Counted from the first letter of the stretch, positions 24,416 to 33,699 are shown. The stretch is DNA of 64,000 nucleotides from Frondihabitans sp. PAMC 28766 (GCF_001577365.1 NZ_CP014513.1:2542001-2606000), one strand, 5' to 3'. Translations and numbers: made by a program. Notes: generated by a model not told the origin, from the sequence alone.

Positions 24416-26934
24416 ACCGCGCTGTACGCGACGATGCCGCGCCGCACCGCGTCGAGAGCTCTGCGTGCGACCGGCCCGACGGGCGGGTCGGCCACGACGG
24501 AGAGCTGGTCGAGGAGGTCGATAGTCTGTTTCGTCCAACGCACGAAGTCGCCGGCGGCGAGATCGGCGTCGTCGAGCACGGAGTCGAGGTCGGCCCCGCG
24601 TGCCCAGCGGTGCATCGCGAGGGCGAGGCCCGGCGACGGCTGCAGGGTGCCCGGCAGGCGGTGCGACTGCTCGAGGTCGTCGAGCTCGCTCCAGATCGTC
24701 TGCGTGCGGTCGAGAGCCGTGCGGTACTCGCCGCGCGGCAGGTAGCGTTCGGCGAGCATTCCCTCGTCGCGCCGCGGCTCGTAGACGAGGGTCGCGGCCA
24801 TGGCGGCCAACGACGGGACGTCGAGCTGGTTCCAGACGCCGCGGCGCAGGCACTCGGCGACGAGGAGGTCGCGGTCGCCGTAGATGCGGCGGAGAGCCCG
24901 ACCGGGTGTCGCGACGTCGACCTCGGCCGTGCGCGACACCGACGACGAGTCGTAGGTGGCCTCTTCGGCGGCGTTCGAGCCGTCGCGGGGCACGAGGTAG
25001 CCGAGATCGAGCAGCACGTCGGTGACGCGGTCGAAGATCTTGGCGACAGCGCCCGTGCGGCTGCGGATCTGTGCCGACAGTTGGTCGGTCTGCTTCTTGA
25101 GCTTCAGCCAGCGCTCGGCCCAACGGGCGTGCTGCTCGCGCTCGGGGCACTCGTTGCAGGGGTGGGAGCGCAGCTGGCGGCGCAGCGAGGTGATCTTCTG
25201 CTGGCGTTTGTCGCGCTCGCCCCGGCTCTGCAGCTCGGCGCGCGAAGCCCCTTGCTTTTCGAGGTCGGTGATCTGCTGCCGCAGCTCGATGTACTCGCCG
25301 AAGTCGCCGAGGTGGCACTGCATCGACTTCGCGTAGCCGTCGAGCGACTGCTGCTGGGTGCGCACCTTGCGGGCGAGGTCGACGACGGCGCGGTCGGCCT
25401 GGAACTGCGCGAACGACGTCTCGAGCACCTCGCGGGTGCGCGACCGGCCGAACTGCTCGATCAGGTTGACTGCCATGTTGTAAGTGGGCCGGAAGCTGGA
25501 GTTGAGCGGGTAGGTGCGGCGCGACGCGAGCGCGGCCACGGCCTGGGGGTCGAGACCCTGCGCCCACTGGATGACGGAGTGGCCCTCGATGTCGATGCCG
25601 CGACGGCCGGCGCGCCCGGTGAGTTGGGTGTACTCCCCCGGCGTGATCGGCACGCGCGCTTCGCCGTTGAACTTCTCGAGCTTCTCGAGCACGACCGAGC
25701 GAGCGGGCATGTTGATTCCGAGCGCCAGCGTCTCGGTGGCGAAGACAGCCTTCACGAGCTTCCGCTGGAACAGGATCTCGACGACTTCTTTGAACGCCGG
25801 CAGGAGGCCTGCGTGGTGCGCGGCGACGCCCCGCTCGAGGCCCTCGACCCACTCGTAGTAGCCGAGCACGGCGAGATCCTCGTCGCGGAGGGTGCGACAG
25901 TGCTCGTCGACGACCTCTCGGATCTCGGCGCGGTCGGCCGCGCTCGTGAGGCGGATGCCGCTCCGCAGCACCTGCCGCACAGCCTGATCGCAGCCGACGC
26001 GGCTGAAGACGAAGAAGATGGCGGGCAGCAGCTGCATGCCGTCGAGCATGTCGACGATCTTCCAGCGGTCCATCCGGCCGGGGTTGCCCTGGGCGTGCGG
26101 GGTGGGTCGCGACCCTCCGCGCTGGCCCTTGTAGCCGTGCGATCCGGCGCCGGGCCGCCCGCCGCCGCTGCGCCCCTGAGGGCGGCGCCCGAGCGACGCG
26201 GCTCGGACCAGCTCGGGGTTGACCCGGTTGGTGGCGGCCTGGCCGCTCGAGTCGAACAGGTCGAGGAACTTCGACCCGACGAGCACGTGCTGCTGCAGCG
26301 GCACCGGGCGCTCTTCCGACACGATCACGTCGGTCTCGCCGCGCACGGCCATCAGCCAGTCGCCGAACTCCTCGGCGTTCGACACCGTCGCCGACAGCGA
26401 CACCATCCGCACGTCGAGGGGCAGGTGGATGATCACTTCCTCCCAGACGGCGCCGCGGAAGCGATCGCCCAAGAAGTGCACCTCGTCCAGGACGACGTAG
26501 CGCAGGTCTTCGAGCAGGTCGGAACCCGCGTAGAGCATGTTGCGGAGCACCTCGGTGGTCATCACGACGATGCGCGCCCGCGAGTTGACGTTCGTGTCGC
26601 CGGTGAGGAGGCCGACCTCGGAGGCGCCGTACTCGGCGACGAGCTCTTGGAACTTCTGGTTGCTGAGCGCCTTCATCGGCGCCGTGTAGAAGACCTTGTC
26701 GCGGGCGTCCTGCATCGCGAGGTGGATGGCGAACTCGGCGACGAGCGTCTTGCCGGCCCCGGTGGGGGCGGCGACCAGCACGCTGCGGCCCTGCTCGACG
26801 ACCTCGCACGCCGCGATCTGGAACGGGTCGAGGGCGAACCCCAGGCGCGACCGGAACGACTGCAGCTGCGGCGTCCTGCTGCGATTGCGGGAGGCGGCGA
26901 ACCGCTCGGCGGGAGACGGTTCGCTAATGCTCAC
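24412..26934 (-). CDS. helY: HelY/Ski2-like DEAD/DEAH-box RNA helicase
   Basis: This 840-residue SF2 helicase of the Ski2/Mtr4 group probably acts on RNA. Motif I is APTGAGKTLVAE (about residue 55), motif II is LDEVHFLG, motif III is LSATVSNAEEFG and motif VI lies in QLTGRAGRRGID. A Gly/Arg-rich insert (about 240-270: RRPQGRSGGGRPGAG) resembles an RNA-binding tail. A long C-terminal helical region includes a Cys-containing segment, HPCNECPEREQHARW. It is co-directional with tatC (4-bp gap) and lnt (overlap), the order known from Mycobacterium Rv2092c-Rv2093c. Confidence 0.94.
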   Translation of the reverse strand: MSISEPSPAERFAASRNRSRTPQLQSFRSRLGFALDPFQIAACEVVEQGRSVLVAAPTGAGKTLVAEFAIHLAMQDARDKVFYTAPMKALSNQKFQELVAEYGASEVGLLTGDTNVNSRARIVVMTTEVLRNMLYAGSDLLEDLRYVVLDEVHFLGDRFRGAVWEEVIIHLPLDVRMVSLSATVSNAEEFGDWLMAVRGETDVIVSEERPVPLQQHVLVGSKFLDLFDSSGQAATNRVNPELVRAASLGRRPQGRSGGGRPGAGSHGYKGQRGGSRPTPHAQGNPGRMDRWKIVDMLDGMQLLPAIFFVFSRVGCDQAVRQVLRSGIRLTSAADRAEIREVVDEHCRTLRDEDLAVLGYYEWVEGLERGVAAHHAGLLPAFKEVVEILFQRKLVKAVFATETLALGINMPARSVVLEKLEKFNGEARVPITPGEYTQLTGRAGRRGIDIEGHSVIQWAQGLDPQAVAALASRRTYPLNSSFRPTYNMAVNLIEQFGRSRTREVLETSFAQFQADRAVVDLARKVRTQQQSLDGYAKSMQCHLGDFGEYIELRQQITDLEKQGASRAELQSRGERDKRQQKITSLRRQLRSHPCNECPEREQHARWAERWLKLKKQTDQLSAQIRSRTGAVAKIFDRVTDVLLDLGYLVPRDGSNAAEEATYDSSSVSRTAEVDVATPGRALRRIYGDRDLLVAECLRRGVWNQLDVPSLAAMAATLVYEPRRDEGMLAERYLPRGEYRTALDRTQTIWSELDDLEQSHRLPGTLQPSPGLALAMHRWARGADLDSVLDDADLAAGDFVRWTKQTIDLLDQLSVVADPPVGPVARRALDAVRRGIVAYSAV

Positions 26935-26938
26935 TCAG

Positions 26939-27796
26939 CTATTCTCCCGCGAGTTCGGCGTCGAGCTCGGCATCCATGGCAGCGACACGCTTGGCGACGC
27001 GCCGATCGTGCAGCCAGGTGACGCCGCAGGCGACCACGTAGAGGAACGTCATGGGCACGGCCAGGATCAGCATCGAGATGACGTCGGCCGACGGGGTGAC
27101 GATCGCCGAGAAGAGGCAGATCAAGATGACGGCGATGCGCCAGCCCTTGATGATCGCCGCGGCCGAGATGAAGCCGATGAAGTTGAACATCACCAGGAAG
27201 ACCGGCAGGACGAACGCGACGCCGACGGCCAGCACCAGCTTCAAGACGAAGTTGTAGTACGTCTTCGCGTCGATGATGCTGGAGTCTTGGCGCGAGATGA
27301 ACGACGTCATCACCTCGACGATGTGCGGCAGCACGTAGTAGCCGGCGGCGCAGCCGATCAGGAAGAGCGGGACGGCGGTGAGGAAGAAGCCGAGGGCGTA
27401 GATCTTCTCTTTGCGAAGGAGCGCCGGGATGATGAAGGCCCAGATCTGGTAGAGCCACACCGGGCACGAGATGATGACGCCGACGGTGATGGTGATCTGC
27501 AGCTTGAGGTCGAAGGCGCCGGTGATGTTCGAGTAGTTGAGCGAGGCGCGCCGCTCACCCCCGGCGATCGCGAGCACCGGGGCCCGCAGGGCGTCGAGCA
27601 CGTACGTCGAGAGGAACCAGCCGGCGACGCTGGCCAGCAGGATCGCGAGGGCGGCGATGAAGAGGCGCTTGCGCAACTCGATGAAGTGGGCGCCGAGCGA
27701 CATGCGCCCCTCGCGGTCGCGCTGTTTGCGAGAGCCTCGGGCCTCGGCAGCGTCGGGCAGGTCGGTCGTGGCCACGATCGATGCCTCCTTGCTCAT
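26939..27796 (-). CDS. tatC: Sec-independent protein translocase TatC
   Basis: This 285-residue polytopic membrane protein of the Tat pathway recognises twin-arginine signal peptides. It has six helices and the TatC hallmarks: MSLGAHFIELRKRLFIA at the N-terminus (the HLXELRXR-like motif that binds the signal), the long first periplasmic loop, FIIPALLRKEK in the cytoplasmic loop and the final helices IAVILICLFSAIVTPSADVISML. No tatA precedes it, unlike the usual pafC-tatA-tatC order; only 40 bp separate it from pafC. Confidence 0.96.
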   Translation of the reverse strand: MSKEASIVATTDLPDAAEARGSRKQRDREGRMSLGAHFIELRKRLFIAALAILLASVAGWFLSTYVLDALRAPVLAIAGGERRASLNYSNITGAFDLKLQITITVGVIISCPVWLYQIWAFIIPALLRKEKIYALGFFLTAVPLFLIGCAAGYYVLPHIVEVMTSFISRQDSSIIDAKTYYNFVLKLVLAVGVAFVLPVFLVMFNFIGFISAAAIIKGWRIAVILICLFSAIVTPSADVISMLILAVPMTFLYVVACGVTWLHDRRVAKRVAAMDAELDAELAGE

Positions 27797-27836
27797 CGGG
27801 AATGGTCAAGTGTAACTCGACGGAAGGCCGAAGAGG

Positions 27837-28808
27837 TCAGGAGTAGAGCCGGGATGCGCGAGACGCCCAGTCGGCGACCGCGGCCCGTGCACTGGGCGGC
27901 TCGACGACGACCGCGCGGCCGGGAAGACCCGCCACGAGCCGGGCGAGCGAGCCGAACTGGTTGACGCGCAGTCGCATCCTGCATCGCCCCGGGCCTGCCG
28001 GCTCGACGTCGTCGGGCGCGTAGTCGGCGAGCAGCGACGAGGCCGCCTGGTCGATCTCGACGGTGACGACGACGTCGTCGGGCGAGCCCTCGAAGAGCTT
28101 CTCGGGCAGGCTCACGTCCGAGGCACGGTGGGTGATCGCGGCGTCGCTCACGGCGGCGCCCGAGATGCGGTCGAGGCGGAAGGTGCGGACCGCCTCGCGC
28201 AGGTGGTCGTAGCCGCGCAGGTACCAGTCGGCGTCGACCGACTCGACGCGCAGCGGGTCGACGCGGCGGCGCTCGGACTGCCCGCGCACGCCCGAGTAGT
28301 CGAACTCGATCTGCACGCCCTCCTCGACGGCGCGGCGGACGAGCGAGAGCAGCTCGTTCGTCTCGGAGTTCTCGACGGCGACCTGGCTCGGCGCTGACGA
28401 CGCGCCCCGTGACAGCTTCGACTGCAGCGAGGCGATGGCCTGCCGGTCGGCGTTCTCGGGCAGCGACGACAGGTACTGAAGGCCGGCGATGAGGGCGGCC
28501 GCCTCGCGGGCCGAGAACCGCGGTGAGTCGTCGATGGCGACCAGATTGGTGAGCACGATCACGTCGTTCTGCTCGAAGTCGTCCCAGGCGATGTCGAACA
28601 GGTCACCGTGCTGATACTGCGTGGTCTCGCCGGGGATGCCCGAGACGGCGATCAGCTCGACCGCGCCGCGGATCTGCTTCTCGAGCACGCCGAAGTGTGC
28701 GGCCGCCTCGGCGACGCTCACGCTGCCGCGGTCCATCAGGTAGGGCACGAGCGAGAGGAGGAACGCCAGTTTGTCTTGGGCGCCCGGCGCGGGGGTGCGG
28801 TCAGCCAC
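27837..28808 (-). CDS. pafC: PafC, WYL-domain transcriptional regulator
   Basis: This 323-residue protein has an N-terminal winged HTH (residues 10-65: KLAFLLSLVPYLMDRGSVSVAEAAAHFGV) and a WYL domain with DWYLRGYDHLREAVRTFRLDRI (about residues 210-235), then a WCX extension. PafB and PafC form a heterodimer that activates the SOS-independent DNA-damage response in mycobacteria. The start overlaps the pafB end by eight bases, typical of this pair. The single-stranded-DNA-sensing role is assumed from the family. Confidence 0.93.
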   Translation of the reverse strand: MADRTPAPGAQDKLAFLLSLVPYLMDRGSVSVAEAAAHFGVLEKQIRGAVELIAVSGIPGETTQYQHGDLFDIAWDDFEQNDVIVLTNLVAIDDSPRFSAREAAALIAGLQYLSSLPENADRQAIASLQSKLSRGASSAPSQVAVENSETNELLSLVRRAVEEGVQIEFDYSGVRGQSERRRVDPLRVESVDADWYLRGYDHLREAVRTFRLDRISGAAVSDAAITHRASDVSLPEKLFEGSPDDVVVTVEIDQAASSLLADYAPDDVEPAGPGRCRMRLRVNQFGSLARLVAGLPGRAVVVEPPSARAAVADWASRASRLYS

Positions 28809-29838
28809 GAGACCTGCCTTCGTCGATGTCGCTGGCTAGGGGCGCAGGATCCTGATGGTCGTCGACCAGCGCAGCCAGACGCGCCCTCACCAGCGAGACG
28901 ATCTCGGGCGGGCTCGTGACGACGACCTCCGGCCCGAACGAGGCCAGCTCGTCGGCCAGCAGGTGCCGGTCGGACCAGTGGATTTCGAGCTCGGTGTCGC
29001 TCGTGCGGACCGTGCCTCGTCTCTTGAGCAACCGCGTCTCGGCGTCGGAGTTCGCGACGACCTGGACGCGGGTCGTCTGCCCCTCCCACAGCGACTCGAG
29101 GTCGGCGAGCGACCTGTCGGCTGTCGCCTCGGCCGGCGTCTCGACGATGCGGTTCGTGATGGTGACGGGCGAGACGATGCGCGAGAGCAGGAAGGTGCGC
29201 CAGCCGCCGGTGTCGGGGTCGATGGCGGGGCACATCCACCGGCCCTGGAACTGCACCAGGGCGTAGGGCACGACGGTGCGCGCGCGGGGCCTGTCTTCGC
29301 CGGGCTTGAGGTAGTCGAAGGTGACGACGGCCGATCGGTCGAGGGCGGTGCGCAAGGGCTCGAACGCGGCGTCGCGCGAGTGGATGCGCGGGGCGTAGTC
29401 GAGCTCGGGCACCGGGGTGGCGCCGCCGAGGCTGCGGAGCTTGAGCAGGGCGCGGCGAGACTCGCCCGACAGCGTGCCCTCACGCCAGACCATCGCGGCG
29501 AGGGTGAGCAGCGCCGTCTCTTCGGACGAGAACGCGATGTCGTCGGGCAGCTCGTAGGCGCCGCGCGGGATGCGGTAGCGGAGATTCTGGTTGTTGCCCG
29601 AGGCGCCGGGCTCTTCGATCGTCTCCAGCGGCACGCCGAGCTCGCGGATGTCGTCTTTGTCGCGCTCGAACTGGCGCTCGAGGGCGGCGTTGTCGCCCTG
29701 CGACCAGCGCTGGCGGTAGCCCTGCACCGTCGAGAGGATCTCGGTCTTGGTCAGGCCGGTGTCGGTCGCGAGCAGCGCGAGGACGAGGCTGAAGAGCCTC
29801 TCTTCGACGGGGATTCGCGGGGCGCGGGCAGCGGGCAC
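28801..29838 (-). CDS. pafB: PafB, WYL-domain transcriptional regulator
   Basis: This 345-residue protein starts with a winged HTH (about residues 10-60: VEERLFSLVLALLATDTGLTKTEIL) and contains a WYL core with ALVQFQGRWMCPAIDPDTGGWRTFLLSRI (about residues 200-225). The Trp-Tyr-Leu positions are changed to Arg-Trp-Met-type residues, as often in PafB. A C-terminal WCX domain follows. It lies upstream of pafC with an 8-bp overlap. The pafA ligase gene that normally precedes it is absent here. Confidence 0.92.
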   Translation of the reverse strand: MPAARAPRIPVEERLFSLVLALLATDTGLTKTEILSTVQGYRQRWSQGDNAALERQFERDKDDIRELGVPLETIEEPGASGNNQNLRYRIPRGAYELPDDIAFSSEETALLTLAAMVWREGTLSGESRRALLKLRSLGGATPVPELDYAPRIHSRDAAFEPLRTALDRSAVVTFDYLKPGEDRPRARTVVPYALVQFQGRWMCPAIDPDTGGWRTFLLSRIVSPVTITNRIVETPAEATADRSLADLESLWEGQTTRVQVVANSDAETRLLKRRGTVRTSDTELEIHWSDRHLLADELASFGPEVVVTSPPEIVSLVRARLAALVDDHQDPAPLASDIDEGRSRG

Positions 29839-29904
29839 GACGACGATCCTAGAGGACCGTCGAGGCGCGCAGGGCGCCTACGGGGCGGGTGGTGCCGGAG
29901 CCGG

Positions 29905-30852
29905 TCAGAGCGAGCCCAGCACGTCGAACACGTAGATCAGGGCCGAGCCGCCGGTCGCGCTCGACGCGGGCAGGACCACCATGACCTGGGAGCCCACGGG
30001 CTGGCCGACGAGACCCTTGCGGACCGACGCGGGGATCTGCGTCGAGTTGAGGGGCACGACCGTGGCCGACTTGCCGTCCGTCCAGGTCGAGGCCTTGACG
30101 GTCGGCTTGGCGACCCAGTCGACCGCCGTGAACTCGACGATGGCCTGGTCCTTGGCGGTCAGCGTGTGGCCGGACCCCTTGCGGATGACCTGGATCTTCT
30201 CGCTGGTGGGCGCCGCGGTGTCGGGCACGCTGATGCCGGGGGCGCCGCTCGCGGCGGTCACGACGGCGGGCATGTTGTTGACGCCCGGCTCGAGGCGGCC
30301 GTTGGATTTCGGCAGGAACGCCTTGACCACGTCGATGACGGCGACGTAGGCCGGGCCCGACTTGCCGTTCGGCTTGGGCGCGGTGCCCGACGTCGAGGTG
30401 AGCTCGCTGGCCTTGACGGCGACGGCGAGGCGCGATCCGACCTGCGCGCAGGTGAGCGCGGCGACGAGGGGGCCGCCCTGCGTGGCGCCGATGGTGATCG
30501 GGGTGGTCGGTGTGCCGTACGACGACGCCGAGACCGCCTTGCCGGTCGCGCCCGAGTAGATCGTGTACTTGATCAGGGTCGGCGTGCCCTCGGTGAGGGT
30601 CTGGCCGTGGCCCTGGATCAGGGTCGACACCTCGGTCTTCTTCGTGTTGATCGGGGTGGGGATCGAGACCTTCGTGGGCTTCTTGCCGAACTCGCCCTTG
30701 GCAGTCACGACGTTCGACGCGTCGCCCGAAGCGGGAGCCGTGCAACCGGCAGCGCCGGGGGCGGAGCTCGTCGAGCAGGCGGTCAGCGACGCCAGGAGCC
30801 CGGCGACAACGATCAGCGCGGGGAGCTTGCGCACGAATCCTCTTTTCTTCAC
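29905..30852 (-). CDS. FKBP-like lipoprotein, degenerate PPIase
   Basis: This 315-residue protein has a lipoprotein signal peptide (lipobox LTAC at about residues 23-26) and two FKBP-fold regions. In the C-terminal one, residues that line the FKBP pocket are largely lost: VHYTG-like becomes VEFTA, the FDSS region is KAST, and the GW of the active helix and the GYG loop are missing. It is probably a non-catalytic paralogue of the next gene upstream, or a chaperone. Two such FKBP genes precede pafB in several actinobacteria. Confidence 0.8.
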   Translation of the reverse strand: MKKRGFVRKLPALIVVAGLLASLTACSTSSAPGAAGCTAPASGDASNVVTAKGEFGKKPTKVSIPTPINTKKTEVSTLIQGHGQTLTEGTPTLIKYTIYSGATGKAVSASSYGTPTTPITIGATQGGPLVAALTCAQVGSRLAVAVKASELTSTSGTAPKPNGKSGPAYVAVIDVVKAFLPKSNGRLEPGVNNMPAVVTAASGAPGISVPDTAAPTSEKIQVIRKGSGHTLTAKDQAIVEFTAVDWVAKPTVKASTWTDGKSATVVPLNSTQIPASVRKGLVGQPVGSQVMVVLPASSATGGSALIYVFDVLGSL

Positions 30853-30928
30853 AACAACGAGCCCGATCAGCCTACTGGCTGGAGGGAGGGCGGCAGGACT
30901 CCACGGAGCCTCCGCGGCAGGATGCGGG

Positions 30929-31900
30929 TCAGCCGACCTTGCCGAGGATGTCCACGACGAACACCAGGCTCGAGTTCGCGGGGATGCCAGTCTGCGCGGT
31001 GGCGCCGTAGCCCTCGGCCGGCGGCACGACGAGCAGCACCTGGCTGCCGGCGGTCTTGCCGGCGAGGCCGTCGACCCAGCCGTTGATGAGTTGGCCCTGC
31101 GTCAGGCTGCCGACGAACGGCTGGCCACGCGTCCACGACGAGTCGAAGACCTTGCCGTTCGAGTAGAGCGCCCCGGTGTACTCCATCATCAGAGTGTCGC
31201 CGGCCTTGACCTTCGCTCCGGTGCCCTTGATCAGAGTCGTCGACTCGAGCTTGGTGGGGGCCTTGGCGCCCTTCGGCACGGTGATCGTGGGGGCGCCGTT
31301 CTTGCCGAGCTTGACGGTCGGCTGGCCCGCGACGGGCTTCTCGGTCGTGCCGGTGGCGCGGCCCGGGAAGGCCTTCAGGATGTCGGCGACGAAGACGACG
31401 CTGTCGGTGGCACCGATCTTGTAGCTCGAGATGCCCTTGCCGTTGGTGCTGTCCTTCGCGCTGCCCGCGACCGCGATCCGGTCGCCGACGTGAGAGCAGG
31501 TCAGACCCTTGCTGAGCGCCGAGAGGTTCGCCGAGGGGCCGGCGACGAGGTAGGTGCCCGAGCCGGTGTAGTCGGTGGCGGTCGCCTTCTTGCCGGTCTT
31601 GCCGTCGTAGAGGCTGACCTGGAAGATCACCGGCTCGCCCTTGGTGATGAGCTTGCCCTTGCCCTTGACGAGGGTGGTCTTCTCGCTCGTCTTGGTCGAC
31701 AGGCCCTTGTCGAAGGTCACCTTCGGCGCCTTGCCGACCGCGCCGGTCGCCTTGATCGAGTTCGAGGCCGAGCCGGACGACATGCTGGTGCAGCCCTCGG
31801 CCGAGTTCGACGACGACGAGCAGCCCGCCAGCGAGAGCGAGACGAGAGCGCCGACGGCGGCGGCGACCGCGAGGGCCTTGGTCAACTTCATTCTGGGCAC
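30929..31900 (-). CDS. FKBP-type peptidyl-prolyl isomerase lipoprotein
   Basis: This 323-residue lipoprotein (lipobox LAGC near residue 27; MKLTKALA four residues in is an alternative start) has an N-terminal degenerate FKBP region and an active-looking C-terminal FKBP domain. That domain carries MMEYTGALYSNGKVFDSSW, LINGWVDGL, VVPPAEGYG and FVVDILG, so the Tyr, Phe-Asp, Trp and Tyr pocket residues are present. It should fold proteins at the outer face of the membrane. It lies three bases after trmI, so it is likely co-transcribed with it. Confidence 0.9.
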   Translation of the reverse strand: MPRMKLTKALAVAAAVGALVSLSLAGCSSSSNSAEGCTSMSSGSASNSIKATGAVGKAPKVTFDKGLSTKTSEKTTLVKGKGKLITKGEPVIFQVSLYDGKTGKKATATDYTGSGTYLVAGPSANLSALSKGLTCSHVGDRIAVAGSAKDSTNGKGISSYKIGATDSVVFVADILKAFPGRATGTTEKPVAGQPTVKLGKNGAPTITVPKGAKAPTKLESTTLIKGTGAKVKAGDTLMMEYTGALYSNGKVFDSSWTRGQPFVGSLTQGQLINGWVDGLAGKTAGSQVLLVVPPAEGYGATAQTGIPANSSLVFVVDILGKVG

Positions 31901-31903
31901 GTG

Positions 31904-32965
31904 TCAGTCCTGTTCGGTGGTGGTCGTGTCGATTGTCTCGATGGCCTCGGCTGGTGGGGCCGGGTCGGGGTCTGCGAAGCGCGCGTCTCCGCGCACGGCC
32001 TTGGCCGCTGCATCCTGCGCCTGCCTCGCGGTCTTCCGCAGCTTCTTGTCGCTGGCGCGGCGGTCGCCGACGGCTCCCGGGGTCCAGAGCTCGACGTCTT
32101 CGTCAGTGAAGTCGGACTTCGAGGCGCGGCGCTTCAACTGTGGCAGCACGGCGTTCGGGGCCAGGCGCCGAGCCGTCATGAGGAAGCCGGTATGGGCGAT
32201 CATGCGGTGGTCCGGGCGCACGGCGAGGCCCTCGACGTGCCACGAGCGCACGAGCGTCTCGGACGAGTCGGGCTCGGTGAAGAGGGCCGAGTCGCGGAAG
32301 GCCTCGGCTGTGCGCGAGAGCTGCGTGACGGTGGCGATGTAGCAGACCACGAGCCCGCCCGGCTTCAGGGCCTCGGCGGTCGCGTCGACGCACTCCCACG
32401 GGGCGAGCATGTCGAGCACCACACGGTCGGCTTCGCCCGCGGGGATCACGTTCGGCAGCTCGTCGACGAGGTCGCCGACCGTGACCGTCCAGTTGGAGGG
32501 CTCGGCGCCGAGGAAGCTCGTGACGTTGCCGATGGCGACGTCGGCGAACTCCTGCCGGCGCTCGAACGACGCCAGGCGCCCTTCGGGCCCGACGCCGCGC
32601 AGCAGCGACAGCGAGAGCGCACCCGAGCCGACGCCGGCCTCGACGACCGTGGCACCCGGGAAGATGTCGGCGAACGTGACGATCATCGCCGCGTCCTTCG
32701 GGTAGACGATCGCGGCGCCGCGAGGCATCGACATGACGAAGTCGGCCAGCAGCGGCCGCAGCGCGAGGTACTCGTCGCCGGTCGACGCGATCAGCACCGA
32801 GCCGTCCGGCTGGTCGACGACGTCGTCGTGCCTGATGATGCCGCGGTGCGTGTGGAACTCTCCGCCGGGCTGCAGCGTGATCGTGTGCATGCGGCCCTTC
32901 GGGCCGGTCAGCTGCACCTTGTCGCCGTAGAGGAAGGGGCCGCTCTGGCGCCGATAGCCGCTCAC
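31904..32965 (-). CDS. trmI: tRNA (adenine-58-N1)-methyltransferase TrmI
   Basis: This 353-residue class I SAM methyltransferase makes m1A58 in the tRNA T-loop. An N-terminal beta domain (SGPFLYGDKVQLTGPKGRMHTI) precedes MSMPRGAAIVYPKDAAMIV and the SAM motif VVEAGVGSGALSLSLLRGV (near residue 110). DMLAPWECVD (near 195) holds the catalytic Asp. The C-terminus has an acidic/Thr-rich extension. It overlaps the HAD gene upstream (ATGA). In Mycobacterium (Rv2118c) the next genes downstream are the proteasome set; here they are missing. Confidence 0.94.
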   Translation of the reverse strand: MSGYRRQSGPFLYGDKVQLTGPKGRMHTITLQPGGEFHTHRGIIRHDDVVDQPDGSVLIASTGDEYLALRPLLADFVMSMPRGAAIVYPKDAAMIVTFADIFPGATVVEAGVGSGALSLSLLRGVGPEGRLASFERRQEFADVAIGNVTSFLGAEPSNWTVTVGDLVDELPNVIPAGEADRVVLDMLAPWECVDATAEALKPGGLVVCYIATVTQLSRTAEAFRDSALFTEPDSSETLVRSWHVEGLAVRPDHRMIAHTGFLMTARRLAPNAVLPQLKRRASKSDFTDEDVELWTPGAVGDRRASDKKLRKTARQAQDAAAKAVRGDARFADPDPAPPAEAIETIDTTTTEQD

Positions 32966-33699
32966 TCGGCGGCCTCCGGCAGCGCCTGGAGCTCACGACC
33001 GGATCGCAGGATGCCACGGAGATCGTCGAGAGACAGACCCACCAGCGTGTCGCGGCGGAGGTAGCCGGAGTCGGAGTCGAGCGGCGTGAGGTGCTCCACC
33101 CCGATCGTCACCGCACCCGACGCCACGGCCGAGGCGACGCCCGTCGGGCTGTCCTCGATGGCGATCGAGTCGGAGATGTCGACGCCGAGCAGGCGGGCAC
33201 CGGTGAGATAGGGCTCGGGGTGCGGCTTGGCGTGCTCGACCTGGTCGCCGGCGACGATGACGTCGAATGCCTCGAAGCCGGTCGACGCGGCGATCTCCTC
33301 GGCCATGCGGCGGAACGACATCGTGACGAGCGCCGTTTTGACGCCGGCGTCGCGCACCTCGCGCAGCAGCTCGCGCGCGCCCGGGCGCCAGGGCAGGTGG
33401 GCGCGGATGCCCTTCAGCACGTCGTCGGTCATCCGGTCGATGATCTCCTGGCCGGAGAGCTTGACGCCGTGGTTCTGCAGCACCTCGGCCGAATGCCAGA
33501 GACCCGAACCGATCAGCGAGTCGCCGTCTTCGCGGCTCCACTCGCCGCCGAACTCGGCCACGAGACGGATCTGCGACTCCTGCCAGTAGGGCTCGGTGTC
33601 GACGAGAGTGCCGTCCATGTCCCAGAGCACCGCCGCCGGGAGCGGCAGGGCGGCAGAGGGCTCCGAAGGCGATGCGGGGGCCGGAATGGATTCGGTCAC
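32962..33699 (-). CDS. HAD-superfamily phosphatase (beta-phosphoglucomutase-like)
   Basis: This 245-residue protein has HAD motif I VLWDMDGTLVDTEPYW (nucleophile and acid Asp at about 26 and 28), the motif II Thr/Ser in TALVTMSFR, the Lys in EHAKPHPEPYL (motif III) and the motif IV acidic pair in IAIEDSPTGVASA. A helical cap of subclass I lies between motifs I and II. It is a phosphatase or mutase of small sugar phosphates. It is the first gene of a minus-strand operon with trmI and is divergent from the PAC2 gene. Confidence 0.9.
   Translation of the reverse strand: MTESIPAPASPSEPSAALPLPAAVLWDMDGTLVDTEPYWQESQIRLVAEFGGEWSREDGDSLIGSGLWHSAEVLQNHGVKLSGQEIIDRMTDDVLKGIRAHLPWRPGARELLREVRDAGVKTALVTMSFRRMAEEIAASTGFEAFDVIVAGDQVEHAKPHPEPYLTGARLLGVDISDSIAIEDSPTGVASAVASGAVTIGVEHLTPLDSDSGYLRRDTLVGLSLDDLRGILRSGRELQALPEAAE

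Noticed and set aside
22694..26809. A very long open frame on the minus strand (about 1370 codons) covering Lnt and the helicase
   Set aside because: Only its 3' part (to 24415) has Lnt sequence; the rest is the off-frame shadow of the helicase, whose motifs lie in another frame.
28855..31086. A 743-codon plus-strand frame over pafB and FKBP
   Set aside because: Shadow of the minus-strand genes: Arg/Gly/Val-rich, no motifs.
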